Shown here piece after piece: positions 18,234 through 27,612 of a DNA stretch of 64,000 nt. The stretch spans positions 1,100,451 to 1,164,450 of the forward strand of contig NZ_MPTA01000001.1 of the NCBI RefSeq assembly GCF_001939075.1, written 5' to 3'. This DNA is from Paenisporosarcina indica (GTDB taxonomy: Bacteria > Bacillota > Bacilli > Bacillales_A > Planococcaceae). Position numbers and translations under genes: made by a program. Every line of letters starts with the position of its first letter. Position 1 is the first letter of the stretch. Under the pieces are notes generated by a model. The model was not told where the DNA came from. It did not search any database and saw only the letters and a list, made by a program, of their open reading frames with translations.

Positions 18234-18773
18234 TTGTTTTTTTTTCAACGAGTGGATCACACAATCAAAAAAATGAAAGCTAATGCAGCAAATATGATCA
18301 CCATTGGGAATTTATCTTTTGGTGGTGCTTCCATCATGACCACATTAAACGAATCTTATAGTTATAGTGTTCTGTTTATATTTATCGCAGCTTTACTGGA
18401 CCGTTTCGACGGGATGGTCGCTCGTAAATTAGGTCAAGAGTCAGAACTTGGGAAACAACTCGATTCCATGAGCGATATTATCTCATTCGGTGTTGCACCT
18501 GCGATTCTTATTTATATGGTTAGTTTATTTGAATTTGGAACGACTGGAATGGTCATCACCATAATATATATTGCGAGTGGCGCTTTCCGCTTAGCTCGAT
18601 TTAATATTATGGATTCGAATGGCTACTTTACAGGACTCCCAATTACCGCTGCTGGAACATTAGTCACGCTTTCATATTTTGGATTGTTTCAATTCGCACC
18701 GGTTTTTTATATGTTTCTCTTGCCAATTTTGTCTATCCTCATGATCAGTACATTTACATTAAAAAAAGTCTAA
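18234..18773 (+). CDS. pssA: CDP-diacylglycerol-serine O-phosphatidyltransferase
   Basis: PssA makes phosphatidylserine from CDP-diacylglycerol and serine. The 179-aa integral membrane protein contains the CDP-alcohol phosphotransferase motif DGx2ARx8Gx3Dx3D (DGMVARK, GKQLDSMSD) and several hydrophobic segments. TTG 18234 is the likely start, 9 nt after GAAGGAG. The start codon runs into a long T tract that stays in frame. Its neighbour psd completes phosphatidylethanolamine synthesis. Confidence 0.95.
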   Translation: MFFFQRVDHTIKKMKANAANMITIGNLSFGGASIMTTLNESYSYSVLFIFIAALLDRFDGMVARKLGQESELGKQLDSMSDIISFGVAPAILIYMVSLFEFGTTGMVITIIYIASGAFRLARFNIMDSNGYFTGLPITAAGTLVTLSYFGLFQFAPVFYMFLLPILSILMISTFTLKKV

Positions 18774-18799
18774 CGGCCGCAAATTGTGGTCGTTTTTTT
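18774..18799 (+). terminator. Rho-independent terminator of pssA
   Basis: CGGCCGC, AAATT and GTGGTCG form a stem with G-T pairs, followed by seven Ts, starting at the pssA stop codon. Confidence 0.85.
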
Positions 18800-18858
18800 C
18801 ATGGATTCGACATGGGAATCATATAGTGACAAAAGACGACATGGAGGTGCACGTCATC

Positions 18859-19608
18859 ATGAGTGGTTTACTATCTGCAGTTTTGCAACTATGGATAGAA
18901 GTACCGGCTTTCCTCGGGTATTTGAAAGGGCAGGCTTTTCGAAAACCCTTATCCCAAGAAGAAGAAGCAATATATGTGGAACGTTGCTTAGCCGGTGAAG
19001 AAGAAGCCAAACACGAATTAATTGAACGTAATATGCGACTTGTTGCACACATTGTAAAGAAGTTCCATCCGAAGCATGAACAACTGGACGACTTCATATC
19101 AATCGGTACAATTGGACTAATGAAGGCTGTCGCAAGCTACACACCTGATAAAAAGACTCGCCTCGCAACATATGCTGCTCGTTGTATTGAAAATGAAATC
19201 CTCATGCACTTACGCTCCCAAAAAAAGGTACAAAAGGACGTCTCATTATACGAACCCATTGGCACTGATAAAGACGGACATTCACTACAAATTACAGATC
19301 TCCTACAAACAGACGAAGATACGGCACAACAAACGATTGAACAAAAAGAGCAGATGACTGTCCTATATCGTCACTTGGATAAATTAGAAAAACGTGAAAT
19401 TGAAATCATTGAGCGTCGATATGGACTTCATCAATTTGAGCCAATGACTCAAAAACAAATTGCAAAACAGTTAAATATCTCACGTAGTTATGTCTCACGC
19501 ATTGAAAAAAGGGCTTTGGTAAAATTGTATCAACTGTTTAAACATGAAAAAAACTCTTTCGATTCACTGGATATCGAAAGAGCCTCCAATCATCATTCTT
19601 CATTCTAA
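18859..19608 (+). CDS. sigK: Sporulation sigma factor SigK precursor
   Basis: This is the late mother-cell sigma factor, 249 aa. It carries an N-terminal hydrophobic pro-sequence (about residues 1-23), then sigma-70 region 2 (RLVAHIVKKF, SIGTIGLMKAV, ATYAARCIENEILMHLR) and region 4 (QIAKQLNISRSYVSRIEKRA). ATG 18859 follows GGAGGTG. The gene is continuous, unlike B. subtilis where the skin element splits it. A CATATAGT sequence at 18820 resembles a SigE -10 box. The last 16 codons overlap the mtnN terminator hairpin on the other strand. Confidence 0.95.
   Translation: MSGLLSAVLQLWIEVPAFLGYLKGQAFRKPLSQEEEAIYVERCLAGEEEAKHELIERNMRLVAHIVKKFHPKHEQLDDFISIGTIGLMKAVASYTPDKKTRLATYAARCIENEILMHLRSQKKVQKDVSLYEPIGTDKDGHSLQITDLLQTDEDTAQQTIEQKEQMTVLYRHLDKLEKREIEIIERRYGLHQFEPMTQKQIAKQLNISRSYVSRIEKRALVKLYQLFKHEKNSFDSLDIERASNHHSSF
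19547..19582 (-). terminator. mtnN terminator embedded in the 3' coding end of sigK
   Basis: CTCTTTCGA (19554-19562) and TCGAAAGAG (19574-19582) form a perfect 9-bp stem. On the minus strand it is followed by seven Ts. It serves mtnN but lies wholly within sigK codons. Confidence 0.85.
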
Positions 19609-19620
19609 CATGGAATGTGC

Positions 19621-20313
19621 TTACAACTTGCTGATTACTCGTAAAACAATTTCTGTTGAATGTTTCGCAGCAGTTGGCAAGAATTCATCAAAGCTAACGG
19701 AAGATTCTTTTCCTGCAATATCAGATAGAGCACGAATCACCACAAAAGGCACATCGAATTGGTGGCAGACTTGCGCAACAGCAGCTGCTTCCATTTCTGC
19801 TGCCTTCATATGTGGAAAATATGTTCGGACGCTCTCAACGCGTACTGCATCGCTCATAAACGAATCGCCAGTTGCAATTAGGCCAGTCGCAAATTGATGT
19901 TGTCCCAATTCCTGCACAGCCTCTTCTGCAAGTTGTCGTAAGTTTGTATCAGCTACAAATCCCGCTGGAAGCCCTGGGACTTGTCCCATTTCATAGCCGA
20001 ACGCTGTAACATCCACATCATGATGGCGAACTTCATCAGAAATGACAACAGCACCCACTTCAAGTGCTGAGTCAAAACCCCCTGCTGATCCGGTATTAAT
20101 AACTGCCTCCGGTTTGAAATGCTGCAGTAAAATAGAAGTAGACATGGCTGCATTCACTTTCCCAATTCCACTTTTAAGTAAAACGACATCATGCCCAGCA
20201 TATGTACCTTCAGTATATTCACTATTTGCGATAACCGTAGTTTGAGGATTTTCAATAACTAAACGTAATGCCTCGACTTCTTGTTCCATTGCACCAATAA
20301 CTGCTATTTTCAT
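19621..20313 (-). CDS. mtnN: 5'-methylthioadenosine/S-adenosylhomocysteine nucleosidase
   Basis: MtnN hydrolyses MTA and SAH to adenine and the thioribose or ribosyl product, recycling methyltransferase by-products and feeding AI-2 precursor pathways. The 230-aa protein shows [28 protein letters not shown], the MEAAA substrate motif and ALSDIAG with the catalytic Asp. ATG 20313 follows GAGGCGG. It converges on sigK with a 12-bp gap. The mccA/mccB neighbours found in B. subtilis are absent. Confidence 0.96.
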   Translation of the reverse strand: MKIAVIGAMEQEVEALRLVIENPQTTVIANSEYTEGTYAGHDVVLLKSGIGKVNAAMSTSILLQHFKPEAVINTGSAGGFDSALEVGAVVISDEVRHHDVDVTAFGYEMGQVPGLPAGFVADTNLRQLAEEAVQELGQHQFATGLIATGDSFMSDAVRVESVRTYFPHMKAAEMEAAAVAQVCHQFDVPFVVIRALSDIAGKESSVSFDEFLPTAAKHSTEIVLRVISKL

Positions 20314-20332
20314 TTTATTTCCGCCTCTTTTC

Positions 20333-20428
20333 TTAGTAGAAGAACACCATTTGCACTCATTTGAGACAAGTCGGCAGTTCACAAACCCGATATCCTAATG
20401 ATTTTATTTACATCCGTGCAAAAAACAC
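20333..20428. repeat. Dispersed two-hairpin element, divergent copy 4
   Basis: This copy begins TTAG and contains TTTGCAC, GATATCCTAAT (20389-20399) and GTGCAAAAAACAC at its end, in the same order and spacing as copy 2 at 30987. The stem 1 pairing has decayed. It lies between the yrrS terminator and the mtnN ribosome binding site. Confidence 0.55.
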
Positions 20429-20435
20429 TTCCCTA

Positions 20436-20473
20436 AAAATAATAAAAGCGGTGCCGAATGTCAATAGGCACCG
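20436..20473 (-). terminator. Rho-independent terminator of yrrS
   Basis: CGGTGCC and GGCACCG with an 11-nt loop, followed on the minus strand by a T-rich tract. The stem overlaps the yrrS stop codon. Confidence 0.85.
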
Positions 20474-21165
20474 TCTAATGTTTTTAATGTATCCATTTTT
20501 TCAGGTCTCCAACCTTCGCCGTCAACCCAATGCAAATACACACGGTATTTTTCTTCTTTATTCTTAGATGAGACTGTACCGATGGATTTTTGAGGACTTC
20601 CACCGTTTCCAAGATGCCAAACAATCATGTTATCGGAGGACAACCCTGTTGCATAAGCGAGGGCTTTCACTTTCTCATTCCAATCCACGTGATTTTTAGA
20701 ATAAATCGATACATGTTCACCTGTTTGAGAGGTGCCCACAGGTTCCCAAGCTGTATTCGCAATGGTATCAGAAACTACTGGATCGTCAGAAGGTGATGAT
20801 GTTACAGAACCACCCGTGGTGGAACCTTCTTCTGAAGACTCTTCTTCAGATTCATCTTCTGTTGTACCTTCAGCGTTCTCATCTTCTGAAGCGATTTCTT
20901 CAGAACCGATTTCTGGTTTTGATTCGGTGTCTGTATCTTGCGCAGATTCCGAATCGTTTTCTGTGCTTTCATTTTTTAAAGCCGTTTCTTCTGTGTTATT
21001 TTTTGATTCTGCTTGTTCTTTTTCGTCATTTCCGAAAAATATGATACCGGCAGTGATAACTATAAGAATCACAACTACTCCGATTAATATGTTCAATAAC
21101 TTATTCATATTTGGTTTTTTTGGTCGATTGCTTCGTGAGGTATATCGACTCTGTGTATTTATCAT
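20461..21165 (-). CDS. yrrS: YrrS family membrane-anchored protein (DUF1510)
   Basis: This 234-aa protein has a basic N-terminal cytoplasmic stretch, one transmembrane segment (about residues 23-43), a Glu/Ser-rich low-complexity linker (about 47-125) and a C-terminal DUF1510 domain (YATGLSSDNMIVWHLGN, YRVYLHWVDGEGWRP). Function is not known to me. In B. subtilis it is paired with the penicillin-binding protein gene yrrR, which is absent here. AGGGGGAA precedes ATG 21165. Confidence 0.85.
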   Translation of the reverse strand: MINTQSRYTSRSNRPKKPNMNKLLNILIGVVVILIVITAGIIFFGNDEKEQAESKNNTEETALKNESTENDSESAQDTDTESKPEIGSEEIASEDENAEGTTEDESEEESSEEGSTTGGSVTSSPSDDPVVSDTIANTAWEPVGTSQTGEHVSIYSKNHVDWNEKVKALAYATGLSSDNMIVWHLGNGGSPQKSIGTVSSKNKEEKYRVYLHWVDGEGWRPEKMDTLKTLDGAY

Positions 21166-21290
21166 TTACGAATTCCCCCTTGTATATTGAATGATACCAT
21201 AAATGGTGATGACAAATTAGACGAACGTGTTAAAGAAATGTTTCATTTTTGATGGCGTTGGGATGGAATGTGGTAGTTTTCAGGTCGATT

Positions 21291-21335
21291 TGATCAACTT
21301 ATGGCCAGACCTGATCAACTAACCATTTTTCTCCT
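21291..21335 (-). repeat. 21-bp-period array of GTTGATCA cores (array C)
   Basis: On the minus strand, two GTTGATCA cores lie exactly 21 bp apart (plus 21291-21298 and 21312-21319). The stretch 21309-21335 is identical over 27 nt to 38575-38601 on the opposite strand. The array lies in the yrrS-greA gap where yrrR sits in B. subtilis. Confidence 0.75.
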
Positions 21336-21344
21336 GATTTATTA

Positions 21345-21380
21345 AATAAAAAATCCACTCCCCGAAATAGAGAGTGGATT
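21345..21380 (-). terminator. Rho-independent terminator of greA
   Basis: AATCCACTC (21352-21360) and GAGTGGATT (21372-21380) form a 9-bp stem, followed on the minus strand by a T-rich tract, 8 nt after the greA stop. Confidence 0.9.
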
Positions 21381-21387
21381 CCAGCTT

Positions 21388-21864
21388 TTATCTAATTGAT
21401 ACAATCTTGACGTCCATATCGCCACCTGGCGTCATAACTTTTACTTGATCGCCAACTGAACGGCCGATTAAGCTTTTAGCGATTGGTGAATCATTTGAAA
21501 TCAAGCCTTCCATTGGATCGGCTTCAGCTGAACCAACAATTGTGTAAGTTTCTTCGTCGCCGTCTGGAATTTCAATAAACGAAACCGTTTTCCCTAGAGA
21601 TACAGTGTCATTGTCCAGCTCGTTTTCTGCGATAATAACTGCGTTGCGAATCATAGATTCTAAAGTTACGATACGTCCTTCAACGAATGCTTGATCTTCT
21701 TTAGCAGAATCGTATTCTGAGTTCTCAGATAAGTCGCCGAAACTGCGTGCAATTTTTATTCTTTCTACGACTTCTTTACGTTTTACCGTTTTCAGGAAAT
21801 CTAGTTCGTCCGCTAATTTCTGCTTGCCTGCAGCGGTCATTGGATATTTTTTTTCATTAGACAA
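21388..21864 (-). CDS. greA: Transcription elongation factor GreA
   Basis: GreA rescues backtracked RNA polymerase by stimulating transcript cleavage. The 158-aa protein has the N-terminal coiled coil with the acidic tip ([14 protein letters not shown]) and the C-terminal FKBP-like domain ([14 protein letters not shown]). The start is TTG 21864, 9 nt after GGAG; no in-frame ATG is near. Confidence 0.96.
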   Translation of the reverse strand: MSNEKKYPMTAAGKQKLADELDFLKTVKRKEVVERIKIARSFGDLSENSEYDSAKEDQAFVEGRIVTLESMIRNAVIIAENELDNDTVSLGKTVSFIEIPDGDEETYTIVGSAEADPMEGLISNDSPIAKSLIGRSVGDQVKVMTPGGDMDVKIVSIR

Positions 21865-21973
21865 TGCCTTTCACTCCTTCAACTACTTGCTTGCTAGTAA
21901 GAATTCTATGCCACGATTAGTATAATTATGCGGCTTAGTATTTAGATATAATTGTCAGTCTTTCACAATCATA

Positions 21974-22612
21974 TTACACAATGTTATCAGATTCAAGAAT
22001 TGTTTTAATTTTTGTAACCATCAGGTCAATCGCAACTTCATTTTGACCGCCTTCTGGAATAATGATATCGGCATACCGTTTAGTCGGCTCGATAAATTGA
22101 TTATGCATTGGACGAACAACTGATAAATATTGTTCAACTACTGATTCAATTGAACGTCCACGCTCATTGATATCCCGCAAAATTCGACGAATTATGCGCA
22201 AATCCGAGTCGGTGTCGACAAATAATTTAATATCCATTAGTTCACGTAAACGCGGATCTTCAAGCACCAAGATTCCTTCTAAAATGATTACATCTTGAGG
22301 TTCAATGTGAACCGTTTCTGGTGCCCGTGTATGAATTGAATAATCATAAACCGGCTTTTCGATGGCATGACGATTTAAAAGTTGATGAATATGTTCAATT
22401 AATAAATCCGTATCAAACGCTAGTGGATGATCATAGTTTGTTGCTAAACGTTCTTTAAATTCTAAGTCACTCTGATCTTTGTAGTAGTAATCTTGCTCGA
22501 TTACCACAACGGCCTTTTCTTTATAAACTTCATAAATTGCATTGGTAACACTCGTTTTTCCTGAACCAGAGCCACCAGCAATACCAATAACAAGCGGACG
22601 CTTAAATGTCAT
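21974..22612 (-). CDS. udk: Uridine kinase
   Basis: Udk phosphorylates uridine and cytidine in pyrimidine salvage. The 212-aa protein has the P-loop [14 protein letters not shown] at residues 9-22, the DYYYKD and DHPLAFD substrate loops and [13 protein letters not shown]. It overlaps the trhP2 stop by 4 nt (ATGA), forming one operon with trmR-trhP1-trhP2 as in B. subtilis. Confidence 0.96.
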   Translation of the reverse strand: MTFKRPLVIGIAGGSGSGKTSVTNAIYEVYKEKAVVVIEQDYYYKDQSDLEFKERLATNYDHPLAFDTDLLIEHIHQLLNRHAIEKPVYDYSIHTRAPETVHIEPQDVIILEGILVLEDPRLRELMDIKLFVDTDSDLRIIRRILRDINERGRSIESVVEQYLSVVRPMHNQFIEPTKRYADIIIPEGGQNEVAIDLMVTKIKTILESDNIV

Positions 22613-23886
22613 CGTACAAGTTCCCTTCTCATCATGTTATTTGGACGTAGCGGAATTTCGGATTTAAAACGCACGATTTGTAAAGGATGCCGTGCAACAT
22701 CCAATTCAAGACCCTTTTCATCCCATAAGGTTGTAATGGTCATGCGGAAGTTTTCAATATCTGGACCAAAGAATTCCACTTCTTGACCAGGTTTGAAGTA
22801 GTTTCGTTGTTGTAGTGTGACCATTTTTGTTTCTTCGTTATAATCAAGTACTAATCCAATAAAATCAGTTGTGGTTTTTCTACCGTGTACACCATACATT
22901 TGTTCATCAAACGTTGGTTCTCCTTCAAAAAACGCCGTAGCTGTCTCACGATTCGCACATTTTTCAAGTTCTTCTAACCACTCACGTTGGATGACAAAGT
23001 TTTCTGGGTCCATACAATAGGCATCAATCACTTTACGATAAACGCTAACAACTGTCGCTATGTAATGAATCGACTTCATACGTCCTTCAATTTTTAACGA
23101 ATCAACGCCTAACTCTATCATGCGGGGTATTGATTCGACTAATTTCAAGTCTTTTGGACTCATCGCAAAAGGGACGTCGCCTTCATCAAACAAGGCGTCT
23201 TGTTTACCATCGTTGATTTCATATAAATCATAGTCCCAACGGCAAGATTGACAACAACCACCGCGATTAGAGTCTCGGGCTGTCATATGATTTGATAAAG
23301 TACAGCGACCGCTATAAGCAATACACATAGCACCATGAATGAACGCTTCTATTTCAATATCCACTTTTTCTTTCATTTCCTGGATTTCGTCTCCACTTGT
23401 TTCACGGGCAAGAACTACTCGGTGCAAGCCTTCCTCTTTCCAATATTGCACTGCTTTCCAGTTTGATAATGATTGCTGCGTACTTAAATGGATTTCTAAC
23501 TTAGGTGCTTCATTTCGACAAGTTTCGATAATAAGTGGATCGGCAACGATAATGCCGGTCACCCCTGCAGATTCGATATTTTTTAAGTAATCAGCTAAAC
23601 CATCCATATTCTCGTTATGCGCGAAGATGTTGGTCGTTACATAAATCTTTGCACCATAACTACTTGCAAATTCAACAGCTTGGCGCATTTCATCAATCGA
23701 AAAGTTCCCTGCATTTGAACGCAACCCAAACTCTCGTCCGCCAATGAACACCGCATCTGCACCATAGTGCACCGCGATTTTCAACTTTTCTAAGTCTCCT
23801 GCAGGAGCGAGGAGTTCCGGCTTTTTAACAATCACACGTTTGCCATTGATGATTTCACTTATTCGATCATGTTTAAGAATTGTCAT
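22609..23886 (-). CDS. trhP2: Peptidase U32-family tRNA U34 hydroxylation protein TrhP2
   Basis: This 425-aa U32-family protein is the orthologue of B. subtilis YrrO. Together with TrhP1 it is needed for prephenate-dependent formation of 5-hydroxyuridine at tRNA position 34. The N-terminal barrel has [15 protein letters not shown] and DAVFIGG. The U32 signature region is [16 protein letters not shown], with further Cys in GGCCQSC that likely bind an Fe-S cluster. The C-terminal domain follows from about residue 330. Automatic annotation often calls it a collagenase-like protease, which is misleading. Confidence 0.92.
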   Translation of the reverse strand: MTILKHDRISEIINGKRVIVKKPELLAPAGDLEKLKIAVHYGADAVFIGGREFGLRSNAGNFSIDEMRQAVEFASSYGAKIYVTTNIFAHNENMDGLADYLKNIESAGVTGIIVADPLIIETCRNEAPKLEIHLSTQQSLSNWKAVQYWKEEGLHRVVLARETSGDEIQEMKEKVDIEIEAFIHGAMCIAYSGRCTLSNHMTARDSNRGGCCQSCRWDYDLYEINDGKQDALFDEGDVPFAMSPKDLKLVESIPRMIELGVDSLKIEGRMKSIHYIATVVSVYRKVIDAYCMDPENFVIQREWLEELEKCANRETATAFFEGEPTFDEQMYGVHGRKTTTDFIGLVLDYNEETKMVTLQQRNYFKPGQEVEFFGPDIENFRMTITTLWDEKGLELDVARHPLQIVRFKSEIPLRPNNMMRRELVR

Positions 23887-23905
23887 CTATGAATATTCCC
23901 CTCCC

Positions 23906-24835
23906 TTAATACACGGTTTCTTTGAAGAAGAACCCGGTATCGAGCGGGCGATGTTCCGGTTGCATTTCTTCAATTTCCACTAGCAACCCTGCTTTGATGT
24001 TTTCATACGTTTCCGTTGATTTCACATATGCGTCGATTGCTTGACGGTAAAGTTGTGTCACTTTTGTTACATAAGCTCGGTCTTGCAGAACACCTTCTAT
24101 TTTAAATGAATCAATACCTGCATCGATCAGTTCATTTAGTTCATCAATGATACACATGTCATTCGGACTGAAAATATGCGTGCCGTTCTCATCTTCATAA
24201 ATTGGATATTTGTTATGACGCTCTTTATCATGTAAGAACATATTTTTATTTTTCGAGCGATTTTCTACTTCCAACGCTTTATCTTGAAACAAAAAGTAAT
24301 TCCCAAGAAGAGATCGTTTTGATTGGAACATACAAGTCATGCCATGCACTTGCACTTCAACTGCCACTTCTGCGTTTTCTTTAATCTCAATCACTTCATC
24401 CATGCTTAATTCTCGCGCTAGAACAGCTCGGTTCGCACCACGCTTGCCCCAATAGTTGGCAGTAAACCAGTTCGTTGCCGTCGTTTCAGTGTTCCAATGA
24501 AGAGGAATGGCTAGTCCCGCCTCACGTTTGGCCATAACGACTGCAGGGTCACCAAAAGTAATCCCATTGACTCCAAGCGATTCAAGCTTTTCCATGTAAG
24601 GACGCAATGAATCAACACGATCATTATGAAAGAGACCATTCATTGAGACATAAACTTTCTTAGCTGCAGCATGTGCAAGTTTAACGGACTGTTCGATGTC
24701 CTCAATTGTAAATTCCCCTGCTAAACGCAAACCAAATTGTTGTTCCCCAATTAAAAAAGCATCAGCACCTGCTTCAATCAAGTCTTCTATGTGAGCAACA
24801 GATTGAGGAGTTACAAGTAATTCTGGTTTTTTCAT
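23906..24835 (-). CDS. trhP1: Peptidase U32-family tRNA U34 hydroxylation protein TrhP1
   Basis: This 309-aa U32-family protein (YrrN orthologue) is a paralogue of the following gene product. It shows MKKPELLVTPQS, DAFLIGEQQFGLR and VQVHGMTCMFQSKRSLL; the Cys-rich region is reduced compared with TrhP2. ATG 24835 follows AGAGGTGA, which contains the trmR stop. A GTG at 24844 is less likely. The pair acts upstream of TrmR in making methoxyuridine-34. Confidence 0.92.
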   Translation of the reverse strand: MKKPELLVTPQSVAHIEDLIEAGADAFLIGEQQFGLRLAGEFTIEDIEQSVKLAHAAAKKVYVSMNGLFHNDRVDSLRPYMEKLESLGVNGITFGDPAVVMAKREAGLAIPLHWNTETTATNWFTANYWGKRGANRAVLARELSMDEVIEIKENAEVAVEVQVHGMTCMFQSKRSLLGNYFLFQDKALEVENRSKNKNMFLHDKERHNKYPIYEDENGTHIFSPNDMCIIDELNELIDAGIDSFKIEGVLQDRAYVTKVTQLYRQAIDAYVKSTETYENIKAGLLVEIEEMQPEHRPLDTGFFFKETVY

Positions 24836-24840
24836 GCGTG

Positions 24841-25470
24841 TCACCTCTTTATACTTATCGTTATTCCATCACCAATTGGAAGGAAAGTCGTTTCAAATTC
24901 TTCGTGATTCATGAGCCATTTTGTAAATTGCTGCAAGTTACGGACCATGGTTCTTTTTCTTCTCGGTACTACTTTTAGATCCACTTCAGTAAATCCGTGC
25001 ATCAGCATATTATCACAATAAATAACACCACCGCTAGGAACGAGTGGTGAATACTTATCAAAAAAACGTTGATATTGTCCTTTTGCTGCGTCAATGAATA
25101 AAGCTTCGTACTGTGGTTGTGCAAATGTTTCTGTGTCAACTTCTAGTGCATCAGCATGAATGAGCTGTATTCGTTGAGTCATGTCAGCTTGTTTCAAGTA
25201 GTCACAAGCCAACTCATAACGAGCATCATCTTTTTCTATAGTGGTCAGTACAGCTTCGGGCAACGCCAACGCCATGCGAATAGCAGAATACCCAATGGCT
25301 GAACCGATTTCCAAAATCGATTTCGGTTGTTGCAAGCGCAAAAACTGTAAAAGTGACTCAATTGCAACAATTTCCATGATGGGAATGTGGTGAACTTTCG
25401 CAAATTGTTCCATATTTGCAAGAAAGTTTGATCTGACTTTAATATGTGAAGCAATATAGGATTGTGTCAT
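24841..25470 (-). CDS. trmR: tRNA 5-hydroxyuridine methyltransferase TrmR
   Basis: TrmR uses SAM to methylate 5-hydroxyuridine-34 to 5-methoxyuridine, broadening wobble decoding. The 209-aa protein belongs to the O-methyltransferase family 3, with motif I LEIGSAIGYSAIRMA, the metal-binding LFIDAAKGQYQRFFD and VIYCDNML. It directly precedes trhP1 and trhP2, so the three-gene pathway is complete here. Many databases label it a caffeoyl-CoA-like O-methyltransferase. Confidence 0.92.
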   Translation of the reverse strand: MTQSYIASHIKVRSNFLANMEQFAKVHHIPIMEIVAIESLLQFLRLQQPKSILEIGSAIGYSAIRMALALPEAVLTTIEKDDARYELACDYLKQADMTQRIQLIHADALEVDTETFAQPQYEALFIDAAKGQYQRFFDKYSPLVPSGGVIYCDNMLMHGFTEVDLKVVPRRKRTMVRNLQQFTKWLMNHEEFETTFLPIGDGITISIKR

Positions 25471-25521
25471 CTTGATAAGACTCCTTTAACACACAAAAAT
25501 TACACCCAATCTTATCATAAA

Positions 25522-25556
25522 AAAAGAAGGAAAGCGATAGCCTTCCCTCCTTCAGT
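25522..25556 (-). terminator. Rho-independent terminator of mltG
   Basis: On the minus strand, a GAAGG-containing stem with a small bulge is followed by seven Ts, shortly after the mltG stop. Confidence 0.8.
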
Positions 25557-25572
25557 GATCATCATGTGGCAA

Positions 25573-26691
25573 TTAACGTAAAAATTCCTCAATTTTTGCT
25601 AAGTGTTCTTCGTAGGTTTTAGAAAAACGGTTGACGCCTTCTTTGTCGGCCAAGAAATAAAAGTTATCTGACTTGGGAGCATTTAGAACTGCCTCGATCG
25701 AAATCTTACCTGGATTTGATATCGGACCAGGTGGCATTCCTTGAATTTTGTAAGTATTATAGGGATGCTCTATTTCTAGGTCTTTGTATAGTACACGATC
25801 TTTATGTTCACCAAGTGCATAGAGAACCGTAGGATCCGTTTGTAAAGGCATGTCCTTCTCCATTCGATTGTAAAATACACTTGCAATCATTTCACGATCA
25901 GTTGTCGCTGTTGCTTCTTCTTCAAGTAGTGAAGCAAATGTGAGTAACCAATGCACTGACTTTTCTTGCTCCGCTAGTACCTCCGTATAAGGAACAATCG
26001 CTTTGTTGGTGGCACTCAACATTTGATCGACAATCGACTCCAATGAAGGTTTTTCTTCATAAAATGAATAAGTGGCTGGGTATAAGTAGCCTTCTAAATC
26101 ATGACGCAAGTTTTCCCCTTTAATCTCCTCGGTTAAAATGGTTGGATATTTCGCGATCATTTGATCAATAAACTCAGGTTTTGTTATCAGTGCCATAAAT
26201 TCTTCTGCACTATATGCCGTTTTTTCTTCGATTCGCACAGCAATTTCTTCGAGAGTTCGCCCTTCAGGAATTGTCATGGTAAAGACTGGTTGACGATAGA
26301 CTTTTCCGGATTTCAAACTTTCAATTAACTCATCAAGTGTCATAGATTTGGTTAATGCATATTCGCCCGCCTGGAAATCCGATTCATTATTAAACTTCGC
26401 GTAGTATTTAAAGATACGCGCATCTTTAATAATTCCATTTTTTTCAAGTAGCGTTGCAATTGAATCTAAGTTGGAACCAATTTCGACATTAACAGTGTGA
26501 ACTTCTTCTGAGTTCTTATCCATTGGTTGCAGTGCGCTTGTCACATATTTGTACCCACTATAGGCAGCTATTCCGCCCCCTATTAATACAACCAGTACAA
26601 TCGCGAGAACAATACGTCTTACAATTTTCACTTCTTTTTTCTTTTCTTTCATGCGATTAAACATGATGTCTTTTTTTGTTTTATTCTCCAC
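25573..26691 (-). CDS. mltG: Endolytic murein transglycosylase MltG
   Basis: MltG cleaves nascent glycan strands and limits their length. The 372-aa protein has a short cytoplasmic N-terminus, one transmembrane segment (about residues 24-46), a LysM-like subdomain (VEIGSNLDSIATLLEKNGI) and the YceG catalytic domain with LLEEEATATTDR carrying the catalytic Glu, LQTDPTVLYALG and HPYNTYKIQGMPPGPISNPG. The start is GTG 26691, after AAGGGGGG. Confidence 0.95.
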   Translation of the reverse strand: MENKTKKDIMFNRMKEKKKEVKIVRRIVLAIVLVVLIGGGIAAYSGYKYVTSALQPMDKNSEEVHTVNVEIGSNLDSIATLLEKNGIIKDARIFKYYAKFNNESDFQAGEYALTKSMTLDELIESLKSGKVYRQPVFTMTIPEGRTLEEIAVRIEEKTAYSAEEFMALITKPEFIDQMIAKYPTILTEEIKGENLRHDLEGYLYPATYSFYEEKPSLESIVDQMLSATNKAIVPYTEVLAEQEKSVHWLLTFASLLEEEATATTDREMIASVFYNRMEKDMPLQTDPTVLYALGEHKDRVLYKDLEIEHPYNTYKIQGMPPGPISNPGKISIEAVLNAPKSDNFYFLADKEGVNRFSKTYEEHLAKIEEFLR

Positions 26692-26743
26692 GGGTTACCC
26701 CCCTTTATATCTGACATTTATTATACAAGATTTTCAAACAAAA

Positions 26744-26778
26744 GAAAAAGGCGGAATGAATTTTCATCATTCCGTCTT
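26744..26778 (-). terminator. Rho-independent terminator of the ireB-ruvX-yrzB operon
   Basis: GGAATGA and TCATTCC with a 7-nt loop, followed on the minus strand by GCCTTTTTC. It lies about 95 nt after yrzB. Confidence 0.85.
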
Positions 26779-26871
26779 TTTAGCAATATAAGAAATTACT
26801 CATAAATATATGAAAAGAGATCAGCTTCCCCAAATCAATTGGACAAGCTGATGCCTGTCTAAGTTCTTAAA

Positions 26872-27177
26872 TTATTCTTCGTCTTCTTCGTCTTCTTCGT
26901 CTTCTTCATCTAAAAATGTGTTTAACATTTCTTCGATCATAGCCCATTCTTCGTCAGTTTCAATCGGAAGAAGGTCGCCGTCTAAGCCATCCTCAGAAGG
27001 TGTGAACGCAGAAGCGTGAATTTCAATTTCTTCGTTTTCATCTTCTTCAGCACCTATTGGGTAGTAAAGTACGTAAGATTTCTTAAATTCATCTGATTCA
27101 AATGTAAATAATACTTCGCAAAGTTGTTCAGTACCATTGTCATCTACTACTGTAATGTTTTGTTGTCCGTGGTCCAT
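26872..27177 (-). CDS. yrzB: DUF1292 domain protein YrzB
   Basis: This is a 101-aa, highly acidic protein with a DUF1292 core ([39 protein letters not shown]) and a C-terminal run of Glu/Asp encoded by a GAAGACGAA-type repeat. Function is unknown. It is the last gene of the ireB-ruvX-yrzB operon, conserved across Bacillota. Confidence 0.9.
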   Translation of the reverse strand: MDHGQQNITVVDDNGTEQLCEVLFTFESDEFKKSYVLYYPIGAEEDENEEIEIHASAFTPSEDGLDGDLLPIETDEEWAMIEEMLNTFLDEEDEEDEEDEE

Positions 27178-27183
27178 TTCAAA

Positions 27184-27609
27184 TCACCTCTTATTAGATT
27201 GACTATCAAGATAGCCTTGTAAAATCATAACCGCCGCCATTTTATCGATTACTTGTTTACGTTTCTTGCGACTGACATCTGCACTAATGAGCATTTTTTC
27301 CGCAGCAGAAGTTGTCAAACGCTCATCCCATAGAAATACTGGTTTTTCAAACGTTTCACGCAATAATTCTGCATAACGTTCCGATGCTTCAGCACGAGGT
27401 CCTATCGTGTTGTTCATGTTTTTTGGGTATCCGACTACAAAAGATGATACTTCATGCGATTTCATTAATTCGGCTACACGTTCGATGCCGAATTTTTCAT
27501 TTGCTTCATCAATTTTAATCGTTTCGATCCCTTGGGCTGTCCAACCAAAAGCATCACTAATCGCAACGCCTACCGTTTTCGTGCCCACATCTAACCCCAT
27601 TACTCTCAT
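27184..27609 (-). CDS. ruvX: Holliday junction resolvase-like RuvX/YqgF
   Basis: This is a 141-aa RNase H-fold protein with [16 protein letters not shown] at the N-terminus, VVGYPKNMN and the C-terminal [14 protein letters not shown]. In E. coli the homologue matures the 16S rRNA 5' end; a Holliday junction role is also proposed. It sits between ireB and yrzB. Confidence 0.94.
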   Translation of the reverse strand: MRVMGLDVGTKTVGVAISDAFGWTAQGIETIKIDEANEKFGIERVAELMKSHEVSSFVVGYPKNMNNTIGPRAEASERYAELLRETFEKPVFLWDERLTTSAAEKMLISADVSRKKRKQVIDKMAAVMILQGYLDSQSNKR

Positions 27610-27612
27610 CTT

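Noticed and set aside
18237..18246. Possible frameshift in the long T tract at the start of pssA
   Set aside because: The TTG start with a well-spaced ribosome binding site reads through the tract in frame into conserved PssA sequence.
18859..19608. sigK possibly disrupted by a skin-like element
   Set aside because: The reading frame is continuous from the pro-sequence through region 4, and no recombinase gene is nearby.
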